NCBI GenBank assembly: GCA_905116865.2
Contig: CAJHNH020002530.1
Span: forward strand, 30,001 to 94,000
Direction: 5' to 3'
Origin: Candidula unifasciata
Lineage: Eukaryota; Mollusca; Gastropoda; Stylommatophora; Geomitridae
Length of the DNA: 64,000 nucleotides
In this document: one piece after another, positions 10,555-20,288 of the stretch
How positions within the stretch are numbered: position 1 is the first letter of the stretch
Layout: the number at the start of each line of letters is the position of its first letter
Made by a program: the position numbers and the translations under genes
The notes under the pieces: generated by a model
Databases searched by the model: none
What the model was told of the DNA's origin: nothing
The model's input: the letters and a program-made list of their open reading frames with translations, nothing else

Positions 10555-10625
10555 GTTATAGGCTCTCCCCACTCGTACTCAGGTCACAACAGTGTCACTT
10601 CACCCATGCCCACAGTGCCATCCAA
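10555..10625 (+). CDS. p53: p53-family gene, exon 2 (linker)
   Basis: Acceptor 'ctctgtccgcag' and donor 'catccaa|gtaagt'. The 71 nt encode VIGSPHSYSGHNSVTSPMPT + VPS and the first two bases of an Asn codon completed by exon 3, giving ...VPSN|TDYAG, the segment that matches p63 around IPSNTDYPG. The last 22 exon bases and the donor form the first unit of the downstream tandem array (10604-11168), so the donor is the first of about ten near-identical sites. Confidence 0.85.
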
Positions 10626-11168
10626 GTAAGTAGATCTACCTTAACAAACATTGTATTGTCATCCATGCCCACAGTGCCATCCAAGTAAGTAGATCTACCT
10701 TAACAAACATTGTATTGTCATCCATGCCCACAGTGCCATCCAAGTAAGTAGATCTACCTTAACAAACATTGTATTATCACCCATGCCCACAGTGCCATCC
10801 AACTAAGTAGATCTACCTCAACAATTGTGTTATCACCCATGCCCACAGTGCCATCCAAGTAAGTAGATCTACCTTAACAAACATTGTATTGTCATCCATG
10901 CCCACAGTGTCATCCAAGTAAGTAGATCTACCTCAACACTTGTGTTATCACACATGCCGTGACATCCAAGTAAGTAGATCTACCTCAAAAAACATTGTAT
11001 TATCACCCATGCCCACAGTGCCATCCAAGTAAGTAGATCTACCTCAACAATTGTGTTATCATCCATGCCCACAGTGCCATCCAAGTAAGTAGATCTACCT
11101 CAACAATTGTGTTATCATCCATGCCCACAGTGCCATCCAAGTAAGTAGATCTACCTCAACAATTGTGT
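10604..11168 (+). repeat. Minisatellite made of exon 2 end plus splice donor, about 10 copies
   Basis: Units of 56 or 59 bp, each beginning ccatgcccacagtgccatcc + aa, followed by gtaagtagatctacct and a short intronic part. Nine of ten units keep 'gtaagt'; the fourth has 'ctaagt' and the seventh has a shortened exonic part. Reading through the first donor hits TAA at once, so the copies are not a coding extension, but they are potential decoy donors. Confidence 0.95.
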
Positions 11169-11244
11169 TGTATTTGAGTGCTTCAGTATGAGATGGGCAG
11201 CAAAGATTTTTTTTGGCAGATTGAGTAATGCATACGTGAGATAC

Positions 11245-11880
11245 CCCAAAGTTTATGTTATTCACATGGGAGTTGTCCAAAGTTTATGTAATACAAATGG
11301 GAGTATCCAAAGGTAATGTAATACAAATGGGAGTATCCAAAGTTTATGTAATACAAATAGGAGTATCCAAAGTTTATGTAATACAACTACAAAGTATCCA
11401 AAGTTTATGTAATAAAATACAGTCTAAAGTTTATGGAATTCGGTGTACAAAGTTTGTGTAATACAAACTTTGTTTAAGTTTGTGTAATACAAACTTTGTT
11501 TATGTCCATACTTTATTTAATCCAAACTTTGTTTTTTTCTTATAGTTTATGTAATACAAACTTTGTTTATTCCCAAAGTTTATGTTATACAAACTTTGTT
11601 TATTCCTATAGTTTATGTAATACAAACTTTGTTTATTCCCAAAGCTTATGTTATACAAACTTTGTTTATTCCCATTGTTTATGTAATATAAATTTTGTTT
11701 GTTCCCATTGTTTATGTAATACAAACTTTGTTTATTTCCATAGTTTATGTAATGCAAACTTTGTTTATTTCCATAGTTTATGTAATAAAAAAAAAACAGA
11801 ATGTCAAAAGTTTATGTATTAAAATTGCCGTGTCCAGAGTTTGTGTAATACAATCACAGAGTGTCAAAAGTTTAAGTAGG
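11245..11880. repeat. Minisatellite, 28 bp changing to about 33 bp units
   Basis: The core 'tttatgtaatacaaa' is shared. Early units add 'tgggagtatccaaag', later ones 'ctttgtttattcccatag'. About 20 units. Confidence 0.9.
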
Positions 11881-12045
11881 GTGGTCAAGAGGTGCCCACA
11901 TTTATATTGGTTTGTTTTATGGTGTATAACCATAAATAAATGGTAAAACCGGTTTTTACAACAAGGCTATTCACCTGTTTACTCAAGAACCATAAATTTG
12001 AAAATGGCGATCATTATGGCCCAGAGGTGCGAGCCGCAGCATAGA

Positions 12046-12145
12046 AAAATAATTAAAAAGTGTGGGACCCTTTCCGCACCTTTAGGCGTATTAGGCATAT
12101 AGGAGTAGTCATGTTTTATAGACTAATCGGCACAAGCCGATAATA
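12046..12145 (-). mobile_element. S-alpha SINE fragment, inverted
   Basis: 'ggaccctttccgcaccttta' and 'atagactaatcggcac' are the reversed 3' end of S-alpha. The flanks 11881-12045 and 12146-12232 carry nothing recognisable. Confidence 0.6.
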
Positions 12146-12232
12146 TGAAAATTAGTACTTGGGTGCAAATTTCAATTGCTCCAACATGCTGAGAGAAGAA
12201 ATACAATCTGCAAATAAAGTATACTATGCCCT

Positions 12233-13210
12233 TCAATATCTGCTAAAGTAAAGTTTCTGTCTCGCAACACCATGATCTTCTTCTTCTTCTTCACTTCCTC
12301 TTTTACCGCTGTGGGTGTCGAGGGAGAGATAAGGTTCTGTTCCTAGCTCTTCTGGCCGCCTCGACCATAGGCACATCGTGCTGTTGTAGAGTTCTTCACT
12401 TCCTCTTTTACCGCTGTGGGTGTCGAGGGAGATATAAGGTTCTGTTTCTAGCTCTTCTGGCTGCCTCGACCATAGGCATATCGTGCTGTTGTAGAGTTTC
12501 TCTGATGTTATCCTTCCATCTTGTTCTTGGTCTACCTCATGCTCTACGTCCTTCTCTTTCCATGTATGCTTTGTATGGTATGGTGTCACAAGGCATTCTC
12601 TCTAAGTGGGCAAACCATTTCATTTGCTGTCTTCGTATGTAATCCAGAATTGGTTCTGTGCCTACTTTTTCTCTTATGATCTCATTCCTGATCTTATCTC
12701 TTATGGTCACTCCTACAGCCCTTCTCAGACATCTCATTTCCATGGTTACTAATTTTCTTTTATGGTTTGTTGTGAGTGACCATGTCTGGCACTGGTAGCA
12801 CAGAGTTGGAATAAATATGCTTTGAATAAGATGTCTCTTTGTGCTGATTGGGATTGTCTTATGCTGTAAGAGGGGTGCTAGCTGTCCCAATACTTGGTTT
12901 GCTTTACTGCATCTAATGTTAATTTCGTTATCCAATTTCCCACCTTCGGTAAATGTAGTTTCCCAGATATTTAAACTCAGATGCCTGTTTAATGCCTTTG
13001 TACTCTTTTGCTATGTTTAGATCTGTCTTCTTTTTTCCTATTGACCTTACTTCTGTCTTTTAAGTGTTGATTCTCATATTATTTGTTTTACATTCTTCAT
13101 TCATGGATGTTAGATGTTGTTGCAATTTCATGGCTGTATCTGCTATCAAGGCCTGGTCATCTGCAAAGAGTAATTTGTTGATCTTACCAACATTTTCATT
13201 CATGGACTTG
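12233..13210 (-). mobile_element. Non-LTR reverse transcriptase, 3' half with catalytic FADD motif
   Basis: On the minus strand, 13170-12960 reads INKLLFADDQALIADTAMKL, the reverse transcriptase active-site block (F/Y-A-D-D) with the following helix, then a stop and EFKYLGN. The next frame (12935-12537) gives SKANQVLGQLAPLLQHKTIP, TLCYQCQTWSLTTNHKRKL and MKWFAHLERMPCD, the RTE/L1-like C-terminal region. A duplicated roughly 110-bp block (12288-12395, 12390-12500) and a (TTC)n tail end the element. Stops and frameshifts make it inactive. Confidence 0.8.
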
Positions 13211-13309
13211 GCATTCTTGCATATACTGTCGAAACATCCTGGCCAACGGGGCTCTGGTGAAGTTGCGACAGGCCTAGCAAGCTTTCAATGGATTTATTAT
13301 CGCTACAGA

Positions 13310-13500
13310 AAACACAATGAGATATAAACACCAAGATCAAAATATATAAAACATTGATAAGACCAGTCATTTTATATGACTCTGAAACTTGGAGCACAAC
13401 TAAAAGAGATGAAGCCTTATGACAGATTTTTTTTAAACAGATTCTTACGACGAATCTTTGGACCCATCAAAGATGCAAACAGCGTATGGAAAAAAAAGGA
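13310..13500 (+). mobile_element. Non-LTR reverse transcriptase tail fragment
   Basis: Reads TKIKIYKTLIRPVILYDSET then WSTTKRDE and a frameshifted FLRRIFGPIKD: the TLxRPVxxYGxETW block of non-LTR polyproteins. Confidence 0.7.
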
Positions 13501-13639
13501 GTACAGCCACAGTTACACAACACAAATACATCCAGAAAAACAGGACAATGGACACGAAAAGTGGAACCCTCATCCGGACCACAGGATCAGAATGGAGGAC
13601 CCAGACATATTGAGTGTGGCCACATCACACAGCTGGGGA

Positions 13640-13905
13640 CAATAGGCCACAATTCTTGGTACAACATACAACAATAGGCCACAACTCTTGGCACAACAAA
13701 TAACAATAAGCCACAACCCTTGGCACAACAAGCAGTAGGCCACAACTCTTGGCACAACATACAACAATAAGCCGCAACCCTTGGCACAACATTCGACAAT
13801 AAGCCACAACCCTAGGCACAACAAACAATTGGCCACAACCCCATGGCACAACATTCAACAATAAGCCACGCCTTGGACACAACAATAAGCCAGAATTATC
13901 GGGCA
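13640..13905. repeat. Minisatellite, about 30 bp unit, 8 copies
   Basis: Units 'ggccacaactcttggcacaa' plus 'catacaacaata'. Confidence 0.9.
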
Positions 13906-14435
13906 ACAAATACTTTAAACTGTTTAACTTGGCACAAATAAAACCAGACCACAATTATAACTGAAGCTGCACTGGTAACAGCCAAACATTACAGGTCGCT
14001 GAGTGACCTACAAAAGACAGTGAAGTTTATACTAGAGACGACATTGTAGATATAGATCATCTATTTCAGTCGATCGAATGAAAGAAGAAGTTAACGTGAA
14101 GCTGATCTCAGCAGGGTTGAACATGGTCAGAATAGATGTTTAATGAAACAAAACTGGCTGAAGCAAGACAATTAAAATGAACGCTCCTATGTTGTGCAGA
14201 CAAAAAGAGCATGTTGTAAATTTGAAACCACCATAGTAATCACCTGCTGATCTTAAATTTCCTGTGGTGAGATGTACAGTATAAATAGACACATTCTGAT
14301 TTGTATATTTCATAGGAAAGAATTCATTTCCCCCACACTTTGCCTGATTTCAGTGTATCTGCATTATTTCCACATTATTTAAATTTAATATAATGAACGT
14401 AATCAAGGAATGTATAACATAACTGAGTTATGAGT
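13906..14435. other. No feature recognised
   Basis: AT-rich intron 2 sequence; no repeat family or splice-flanked frame noticed. Confidence 0.4.
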
Positions 14436-14905
14436 TCGAAATTAACGAACTGGAAAAGAAGTCTCAGCGTATGTAAAACGGGAAAAAAAATATCTTGACC
14501 CATATACCATGCTTCATTTGAGGACAATCTTTATGGAACTATGAGCAGCCTCTTAGCTGCAGGAGTTTCAAGGAAAGACAGAATACGAAATCATGAAATC
14601 TAGGAATAAAGCCAGTCTTACAGGTCGTCAAAGAACAACAAATGAAGTGGTTCGGACACCTAACAAGAATGCCCTGGTACTATCTGCCACGGCGAGCCAC
14701 ACTAAAACGTTACAACGGATATAGAGCGAGTGGAAGACCTCGGAAAATAGGGAGTGACGGCATTGAGAACAGCCTTACAGAAATGAACATCAGTCTCAAT
14801 AGTGCTCTTGACAGAGCTCATCAACGAACATTACATCTCCCCCCGACACTTCGATGAGGTACAAGGTGGAAGAGAGGAAGAAGAAGAAGAAGAAGAGCAG
14901 CCTCA
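14436..14905 (+). mobile_element. Non-LTR reverse transcriptase tail with (GAA)n end
   Basis: Reads QMKWFGHLTRMPWYYLPRRA, then GYRASGRPRKIGSDGIENSL, and ends after 'cacttcgatgaggtacaagg' in a GAA microsatellite. The same element lies inverted at 24400-24830. Confidence 0.7.
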
Positions 14906-14929
14906 GGTTAGTTAACTGCTGCTTTCATT

Positions 14930-15212
14930 GATTTATGCTTTTTCTTCATGTTCACCAGAAGTAAACACAGAAAGTTCTAGTTGTTCTTTTTTTCCCTTCT
15001 GTGGTCTTGAACCAGAACTTGGGTTATGCTTGCACATCCAATTTTACAGATCTGTATGCAGACTACTGGTTCCTCGCCTCTCAGGCAGCTGAACTCCGAC
15101 TTTGAAGGAAGCGCCCCTAATTAGTAGGCTCTTAGGACATGCTTTGTTGGTGGGTCTGTTGTTTACTCTGTCACCCAAGGAATGGTGCCCTGGAACTCAC
15201 ACAGGGATTTCA
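14930..15212 (-). mobile_element. R280 retroposon
   Basis: Inverted copy with 'ttcaccagaagtaaacacag', 'cagactactggttcctcgcc' and 'gcccctaattagtaggctc'. Confidence 0.65.
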
Positions 15213-15214
15213 AT

Positions 15215-15425
15215 GTTTTCAGGCTGGAGGTTTGCATGATGAAATGGTTAGCTTGTTTACCTTGAGTTCTGAAGGTTGTGGGTTTGATATTGAACTTTGC
15301 CCTTTGGTTCTTGAGTATGGCTGTTTAGGAGATCCCTGGAGGCTGCTACTGGAGCAGGGGGAGATTGTATTTTGTGCAATGCGTTTTTTTTTTTTTTTTT
15401 AATTGGAAAAAATAATTTTAAAAAA
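15215..15425 (+). mobile_element. S-delta tRNA-like SINE, degenerate
   Basis: Weak tRNA-like head (aaatggttagcttgtttacc, ggttgtgggtttgatattga) and a body resembling 15495-15725 (gagcagggggagattgta). Ends at a poly-T run (15385-15400). Confidence 0.4.
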
Positions 15426-15494
15426 AATTATGTCTCCCCCAACACCTCACTGATGTAAATGGTGGAGGAAAAGAAGAAGAAGATTAGAGATAGG

Positions 15495-15725
15495 GAGGTG
15501 GTTGGTCCTCTATAGCAAAGCGGTTAAGCCGTTTGCCTGGCACTCTGACAGTCTTGAGCTCAGTTATTTCATAGACAATGTTATTTGGAGGAGGGAGGGT
15601 AACACTGGAGCTGTGGAGTTTGTGCTTTGTGTGACACTCTCAGCAGGTAGCCATTCTGCAGAGAGAGACTGACCCATGTGAGATCAAACCTGGTGCAGTG
15701 AAGGTGATCCTCTCTGATGTAAGCC
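15495..15725 (+). mobile_element. S-delta tRNA-like SINE
   Basis: Box A-like 'tatagcaaagcggttaagcc', a decayed box B, then 'gagtttgtgctttgtgtgac' and 'tctcagcaggtagcc'. A second partial copy is at 37790-37945. Confidence 0.5.
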
Positions 15726-15769
15726 TGTTATATAATTGCTGTGTTTGTTGTTTCTCTGACAATTTGCAG

Positions 15770-15848
15770 CACTGATTATGCTGGGGATTTTGGCTTTGAG
15801 ATCAGCTTTGCTCAACCATCTAAGGAAACCAAGTCTACCACCTGGACT
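15770..15848 (+). CDS. p53: p53-family gene, exon 3 (start of DNA-binding domain)
   Basis: Acceptor 'ctgacaatttgcag' and donor 'tggact|gtaagt'. The 79 nt complete an Asn codon and encode [20 protein letters not shown] + KSTTWT, the first strands of the p53 fold. The Lys in TKSTTWT corresponds to human p53 Lys120. Trp in place of the p53 Cys124 is the p63/p73 pattern. The exon ends between Thr and Tyr exactly where human TP53 exon 4 meets exon 5 (Thr125/Tyr126). Its last 18 codons plus donor are repeated three times downstream. Confidence 0.93.
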
Positions 15849-15869
15849 GTAAGTTTTTGTAAATATGTA

Positions 15870-15920
<51 letters not shown>

Positions 15921-15983
15921 AAAAGGGAGAGAGAGAGAGAGATCGAGAGAGAGAGAGAGAGGGAGGCAGGGAAAGAGAGAAAC

Positions 15984-16037
15984 TTTAAGATCATCTTTGC
16001 TCAACCATCTAAAGAAGCCAAGTCTACCACCTGTACT
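15984..16037 (+). pseudogene. Exon 3 end duplicate, copy 1, with intact donor
   Basis: 18 codons in the same frame as exon 3, [18 protein letters not shown], followed directly by gtaagt (16038-16043) and the same flank 'ttctgtaaatatgtgtgtgt'. There is no acceptor of its own, so it would only be used as an alternative 5' splice site. The frame from exon 3 through to here is open (a GA-rich insert encoding Arg/Glu repeats). Confidence 0.85.
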
Positions 16038-16118
16038 GTAAGTTTCTGTAAATATGTGTGTGTGAGAGAGAGAGACAGACAAGGGAAAAGGGGGGGGGGG
16101 GGAAAGAAAGAGAGAAAC

Positions 16119-16172
16119 TTTGAGATCAGTTTTGCTCAACTGTCTAAAGAGACCAGGTCAGCCACCAGGACT
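16119..16172 (+). pseudogene. Exon 3 end duplicate, copy 2, with intact donor
   Basis: [18 protein letters not shown] in frame, followed by gtaagt at 16173. The frame from 15770 to this point has no stop and the donor is phase 0, so it could splice to exon 4 and add 108 codons. Substitutions remove the conserved Trp. Confidence 0.8.
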
Positions 16173-16552
16173 GTAAGTGTTTGTAAATATGTGATTAAGA
16201 GAGAGAGAGAGAGAGAGAACTTTTGAGGTGTGAGAGAGGGAGGGGGAGAAAGAGACCCTTTGTTTAGGGAGAGAGAGAGAACGTTTGAGGTGTGAGAGAG
16301 GGAGGGGGAGAAAGAGACCCTTTGTTTGGGGTGAGAGAGAGAGAGAGAGAGAGAGAACCTTTGTTTGGGGTGAGAGAGAGAGAGAACCTTTGTTTGGGGT
16401 GAGAGAGAGAGAACCTTTGTTTGGGTAGAGAGAGAGAACAATTGAGGTGTGAGAGAGGGAGGGGGAGAAAGAGGGAGGGGGAGAAAGAGAACCTTTGTTT
16501 GGGGTGAGAGAGAGAGAGAGAACCTTTGTTTGGGGTGTGAGAGAGAGAGAGA

Positions 16553-16600
16553 ACCTTTATGGTCAGCAGTGCTTAGCTGTCTAAAGAGACCATCTGGAAT
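16553..16600 (+). pseudogene. Exon 3 end duplicate, copy 3, decayed
   Basis: 'tggtcagcagtgcttagctg' and 'tctaaagagaccatctgga' resemble copy 2, but the donor is lost (aataagttt) and the frame shifts. Confidence 0.6.
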
Positions 16601-16679
16601 AAGTTTTTTTTTGTAAATGTGTGTGTGTGTGAGGAAGGGAGAAAGGTAGAGAGTGTGGGGGAGGGAGAGAGATATAGGG

Positions 16680-16910
16680 TGTACAGTTCGGGGAGCAGAT
16701 GGATCACCACAGTCTGGTGAGACTGATGCAAGGGGGAGTGACGAGAGGTTCTGGCAGATGCTCGAGGCTCAGAGGAAAGGCAAGACGGACGCTTGATCAG
16801 AATGCTGCTGGCACCATTAGTATTGGAACTCTTCACTGGCTGCTGAGGATGGGGACGGAGCACTTATGGAAATGCCCTGAGTGCTGTGATGTCGGTTCTT
16901 GAATCAACTC
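16680..16910 (+). mobile_element. RNase H non-LTR family, tail fragment
   Basis: GVTRGSGRCSRLRGKARRTL, then GTISIGTLHWLLRMGTEHLW and KCPECCDVGS, one of the least damaged tails, with the CPECC motif intact. Confidence 0.75.
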
Positions 16911-16924
16911 AACAGTCTCAAACA

Positions 16925-17215
16925 CTAAACTACTTTAAGTCACAAACCAAGACACTCTTGACAGTATGATAACCAAGAGAAGATGGAAATGGCTTGGCCG
17001 CATTTTGAGAATGAATCCTGATATACCTGCCGAAAAAGCTCTCACATGGACTGGACACCAGAGGGAAAGAGAGAGAAGGGGCGTCCCAAACAAAAAACCA
17101 CATGGGGACGAACGATGGAAAGTGAACTGAGTGCGGCATCTCTGACATGGAAAACTGCTATGAAGATTGCGCAGGACAGGAAAGCATGGAAAGTCCTCTC
17201 TGAAGCCTCATAGGT
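16925..17215 (+). mobile_element. Non-LTR reverse transcriptase tail fragment
   Basis: MITKRRWKWLGRILRMNPDI then EKALTWTGHQRERERRGVPN: the R-W-x-W-x-G-H-x-x-R-M tail of non-LTR polyproteins. Broken downstream. Confidence 0.7.
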
Positions 17216-17320
17216 CACTAGCCATAGAGAACTGATGCTGATGATGTGATATATCTCTTGAGCCAGTGGTACAGAATGGTCCTATACTTATATGTGTTTA
17301 CCTGTTTTAAAACATTGCAG

Positions 17321-17837
17321 TATTCAGACAGCCTGAAGAAGTTGTATGTGAGGATGGCCACCACATGCCCTGTACGCTTTAAGACTCGCCACCTGGCGCC
17401 AGTTGGCAGCGTCATCCGAGCCATGCCCATCTTCATGAAACCAGAGCACGTCCAGGAGGTGGTCAAGAGGTGCCCCAACCACGCCGTTTCCAAAGAGCAC
17501 AACGAGAACCACCCAGCTCCGTCTCACCTGGTCCGCTGTGAACACAAGCTGGCCAGGTACGTCGAAGACTCTTACACAAATCGACAAAGTGTCCTCCTCC
17601 CCAACGAGACCCCGCAGGCTGGGTCTGAGTGGGTCACCAATCTCTTCCAGTTCATGTGCCTGGGTTCATGTGTGGGCGGTCCGAACCGGCGGCCATTGCA
17701 GATTGTGTTCACTCTTGAGAAAGATGGCCAAGTGCTCGGCAGACGGGCGGTGGAGGTCAGGATCTGTGCGTGCCCTGGACGGGATCGAAAAGCAGATGAG
17801 GCGTCCTCCCAGCCAATCAAAGTCCAGGGAAAGAAAG
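17321..17837 (+). CDS. p53: p53-family gene, exon 4 (core DNA-binding domain)
   Basis: Acceptor 'aaaacattgcag', donor 'aagaaag|gtgggt'. 172 codons plus one base. Exon residues 51 (Cys), 54 (His), 113 (Cys) and 117 (Cys) are the zinc ligands ([18 protein letters not shown]). Equivalents of human Arg175, Gly245, Arg248, Arg249, Arg273, Arg280 and Arg282 are all present ([26 protein letters not shown]). The residue before NRR is Pro where vertebrate members have Met. It fuses what is spread over human TP53 exons 5-8: the three vertebrate introns inside this stretch are absent. High GC compared with the flanks fits a real coding exon. Binds p53 response elements in the nucleus (family knowledge). 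Confidence 0.98.
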
Positions 17838-17867
17838 GTGGGTTCATCCTTTTCTGTCTTTCTGCTT

Positions 17868-18300
17868 TTTGTTGAGTAGGTCTTCCCTGGCATGCTCTTT
17901 GTTGAGTATGTCTTCCCTTTCATGCTCTTTGTTGAGTAGGCCTTCCTTTTCATGCTCTTTGTTGAGTAGGTCTTTCCTTTCATGCTCTTTGTTGAGTAGG
18001 TCTTCCCTTTCATGCTCTTTGTTGAGTAGGTCTTTCCTTTCATGCACTTTGTTGAGTTGACCTTCCCTTTCATGCATTCTCTTTGTGAACCAGGTCTTCC
18101 CTCTTATGCTCTTTGTTGACTAAGTCTTCTCTTTCATGCTCTTTGTTGAGTAGGCCTTCCCTTTCATGCATGCTCTTTGTTGGGTGAGTAGGCCTTCCCT
18201 TTCATGCTCTTTGTTGAGTAGGCCTTCCCTTTCATGCTCTTTGTTGAGTAGGCCTTCCCTTTCATGCTCTTTGTTGAGTAGGCCTTTTCTTTCATGCTCT
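17868..18300. repeat. Minisatellite, 30 bp unit, about 13 copies
   Basis: Unit tttcatgctctttgttgagt + aggtcttccc, starting 30 bases after the exon 4 donor. Confidence 0.95.
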
Positions 18301-18324
18301 GTTAATAAACATTACATACGTTTG

Positions 18325-18600
18325 TAATGTTTTTGTTTGCGTTCACCGGTTGTAAATCCTCGGCAGAAAGACCTGGTTGTTCGTCCAATTCTGGACTTTT
18401 GCTTTATTCCAGGTCCTGAATTGTGCGTGCATATCCATTTCACAGATCTTGCTTATTTGTATGCAGACTGTTGGTTCCTTGCCTCTCAAGCAACTTTTAA
18501 GAAAGAACCCAGTTAGTCAGCTCTTATGACATGCTTGTTGAGGAGGCAGTGGATCCATTCTTGTTTCCCCCACAGTGGGACCCCGGAACCCACAGAGAAA
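18325..18600 (-). mobile_element. R280 retroposon
   Basis: 'gcgttcaccggttgtaaatc', 'gcagactgttggttccttgc' and 'cccacagtgggaccccggaa' mark a nearly complete inverted copy. It faces a forward copy at 18638-18815. Confidence 0.75.
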
Positions 18601-18637
18601 TGTTTGTAATAATCTCATTATAAAATTGTGTATTTCT

Positions 18638-18815
18638 GTGTGGGTTCCAGGGCCCAGTTGTGGGGAAAACAAGAATAGACCCAATGCCTCCTCAGCAAGC
18701 ATGTCGTACGAGTCGACTAATTGGGGACTTCCTTTGAAGTCGGAGTGCATCTGTCCGAGAGGCAAGGAACCAACAATCTGCATACAACAAAGATGTGTAA
18801 AACGGAAAAGTAACA
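18638..18815 (+). mobile_element. R280 retroposon, 3'-truncated
   Basis: 'gtgtgggttccagggcccag' to 'aaagatgtgtaaaacgg'. Together with the preceding inverted copy it can form a roughly 170-bp hairpin. Confidence 0.75.
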
Positions 18816-18859
18816 ACAGTCTTTAAGAGCCTTAAGAAATTTTGGAGTTCCACGTTGTG

Positions 18860-19015
18860 CAGCTTTAAGACCAAACTATGAATCTTCAGTTCGAATGTTA
18901 TTTTAATTCTAACATATGTCAGCGAAAATTGGAGAACCACAAAAGATATGGAACAAAAATTAAATGCATTTAAAAATAATTGTCTGAAAAAAATCATGAA
19001 TATAAAATGGGATGT
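18860..19015 (+). mobile_element. Non-LTR reverse transcriptase tail fragment
   Basis: Frame reads SENWRTTKDMEQKLNAFKNN then CLKKIMNIKWD, the region after the reverse transcriptase domain. Confidence 0.65.
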
Positions 19016-19334
19016 TTTTTTTTTTTTTTTAATTGAGGAGATCAGAAAAAACAAAAATTGTAGTAAAAGGGATAATATATGATAGAAAAACACTAACGAT
19101 CCATCTTCCTCTTTCATTCTGGTCAGGTCATGTGATCTATTCCTTTATCTACGAGCACTAAATAAACCACTTTGCTGGACCAATCACAGTGTTGTCAAAC
19201 TTCCTATAACGTCACACTTGAACTAGACTACCACATTCAGACTAGTATTACACTACTAATATAACGATCTATCAGTGGTCATAATAACAGATGGAATAAC
19301 ATAAAAGCAAAGGTCCCTTGTCTATGCCTTTAAG
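19016..19334. other. No feature recognised
   Basis: Poly-T run at 19014-19031, then unassigned intron 4 sequence. Confidence 0.4.
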
Positions 19335-19575
19335 CGTACTGGAAATATAGGGCTAGATCTGTATTTTTATAGACCAGTCGGCACTGGGTGGGTGCTGTGG
19401 TCAGCATCAGGCCGGCCGCCTTTACTTCCCAGCCCTGCACCTGGTACCCACTCAAGGCTGGGTCGCCCTAGGAGTCAAGGTCATTTTTGAAAAAAGTCCA
19501 GCTCCACCAGGGTTCGAACCCACAGCCTTCCAATATGCAGGCGGGCGTCTAGACGCCAATGCCACAGTGATCCCG
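19335..19575 (-). mobile_element. S-alpha tRNA-like SINE, inverted, near complete
   Basis: Reverse complement shows the head with box B 'gggttcgaaccctggtgg' (plus: ccaccagggttcgaaccc) and the body 'gcctttacttcccagccc' reversed. Confidence 0.7.
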
Positions 19576-19664
19576 TAGAATAACATTTTTAAACATAAAA
19601 TAAAATCAGGCCTCACTCTATGGTAATTTATGATTCTGTTGTTGGGGATGATAATAATGAGGAT

Positions 19665-20160
19665 GACTGATGATGTTACAGAGTTGCAAAGGCAAACACT
19701 GCTCAAACAGACTTCAGAGTGTTTGCAGATCAAACATCTACAGCATTAACACTAAACTCAGGATCTACAAAACATGTGTTAGCTCAGTTCTCCTCTGTGG
19801 AGCAGAAACTTGGAAAACAGACAGACAGAAAGATAGAGAACATGCTCAGAAGTTTTGAGGGAAGACTTCTCAGAAGGGTTCACATGGGAAATTAAAATCA
19901 GCAATTCTAGATTTTTAAAAATGACAGACTTAGAAGATGTACATTTAAAAATAAAAAAATGGAGGTGGATTGGACACATCCTCAGAATGAAGAGAGAGAG
20001 ATGCCGAGACAGGCAATGTAATTGACACCACAAGGAAAGCGAGAAAGAGGCAGGTCCAGAAGTACTTGGAGGCGAACCTTTGAGGCTGAACTCAAAGCTA
20101 CGTGAAGGACATAATTGGAGATAGAGAGAATGGCTCAGGATCAAATTGAATGACATTTTA
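19665..20160 (+). mobile_element. Non-LTR reverse transcriptase tail, frameshifted
   Basis: Fragments NTKLRIYKTCVSSVLLCGAE, TW, then IKKWRWIGHILRMK and a basic RxR-rich end fit the tail order of the other copies. Confidence 0.65.
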
Positions 20161-20288
20161 TTTCTGACTTATGTTCCTCTGGGCGCAATGAGGTTTGATT
20201 GGTTGATCATGGTAATGAGATACTGATGATGCCAGGAGTGGCAGGGAATTGTTTGCCATTTGTCCAGACAGTTTTTCTTCTGTCACAG

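Larger units (their letters stand above)
15860..16560. repeat. (GA)n microsatellite-rich block between exon 3 duplicates
   Basis: Long GA runs at 15876-15960, 16064-16080 and 16196-16560, plus a roughly 30-bp derived unit ('aacctttgtttggggtgaga') repeated about six times at 16255-16540. A poly-G run lies at 16090-16102. Confidence 0.9.

Noticed and set aside
15741..16226. Independent Arg/Glu-rich gene of 161 codons
   Set aside because: It is exon 3 read through into GA repeats and exon 3 duplicates; treated instead as possible alternative donors of the p53-family gene.
17324..18077. Minus-strand frames overlapping exon 4 and the following array
   Set aside because: Shadows of the high-GC coding exon and of a 30-bp minisatellite; no splice or domain support.
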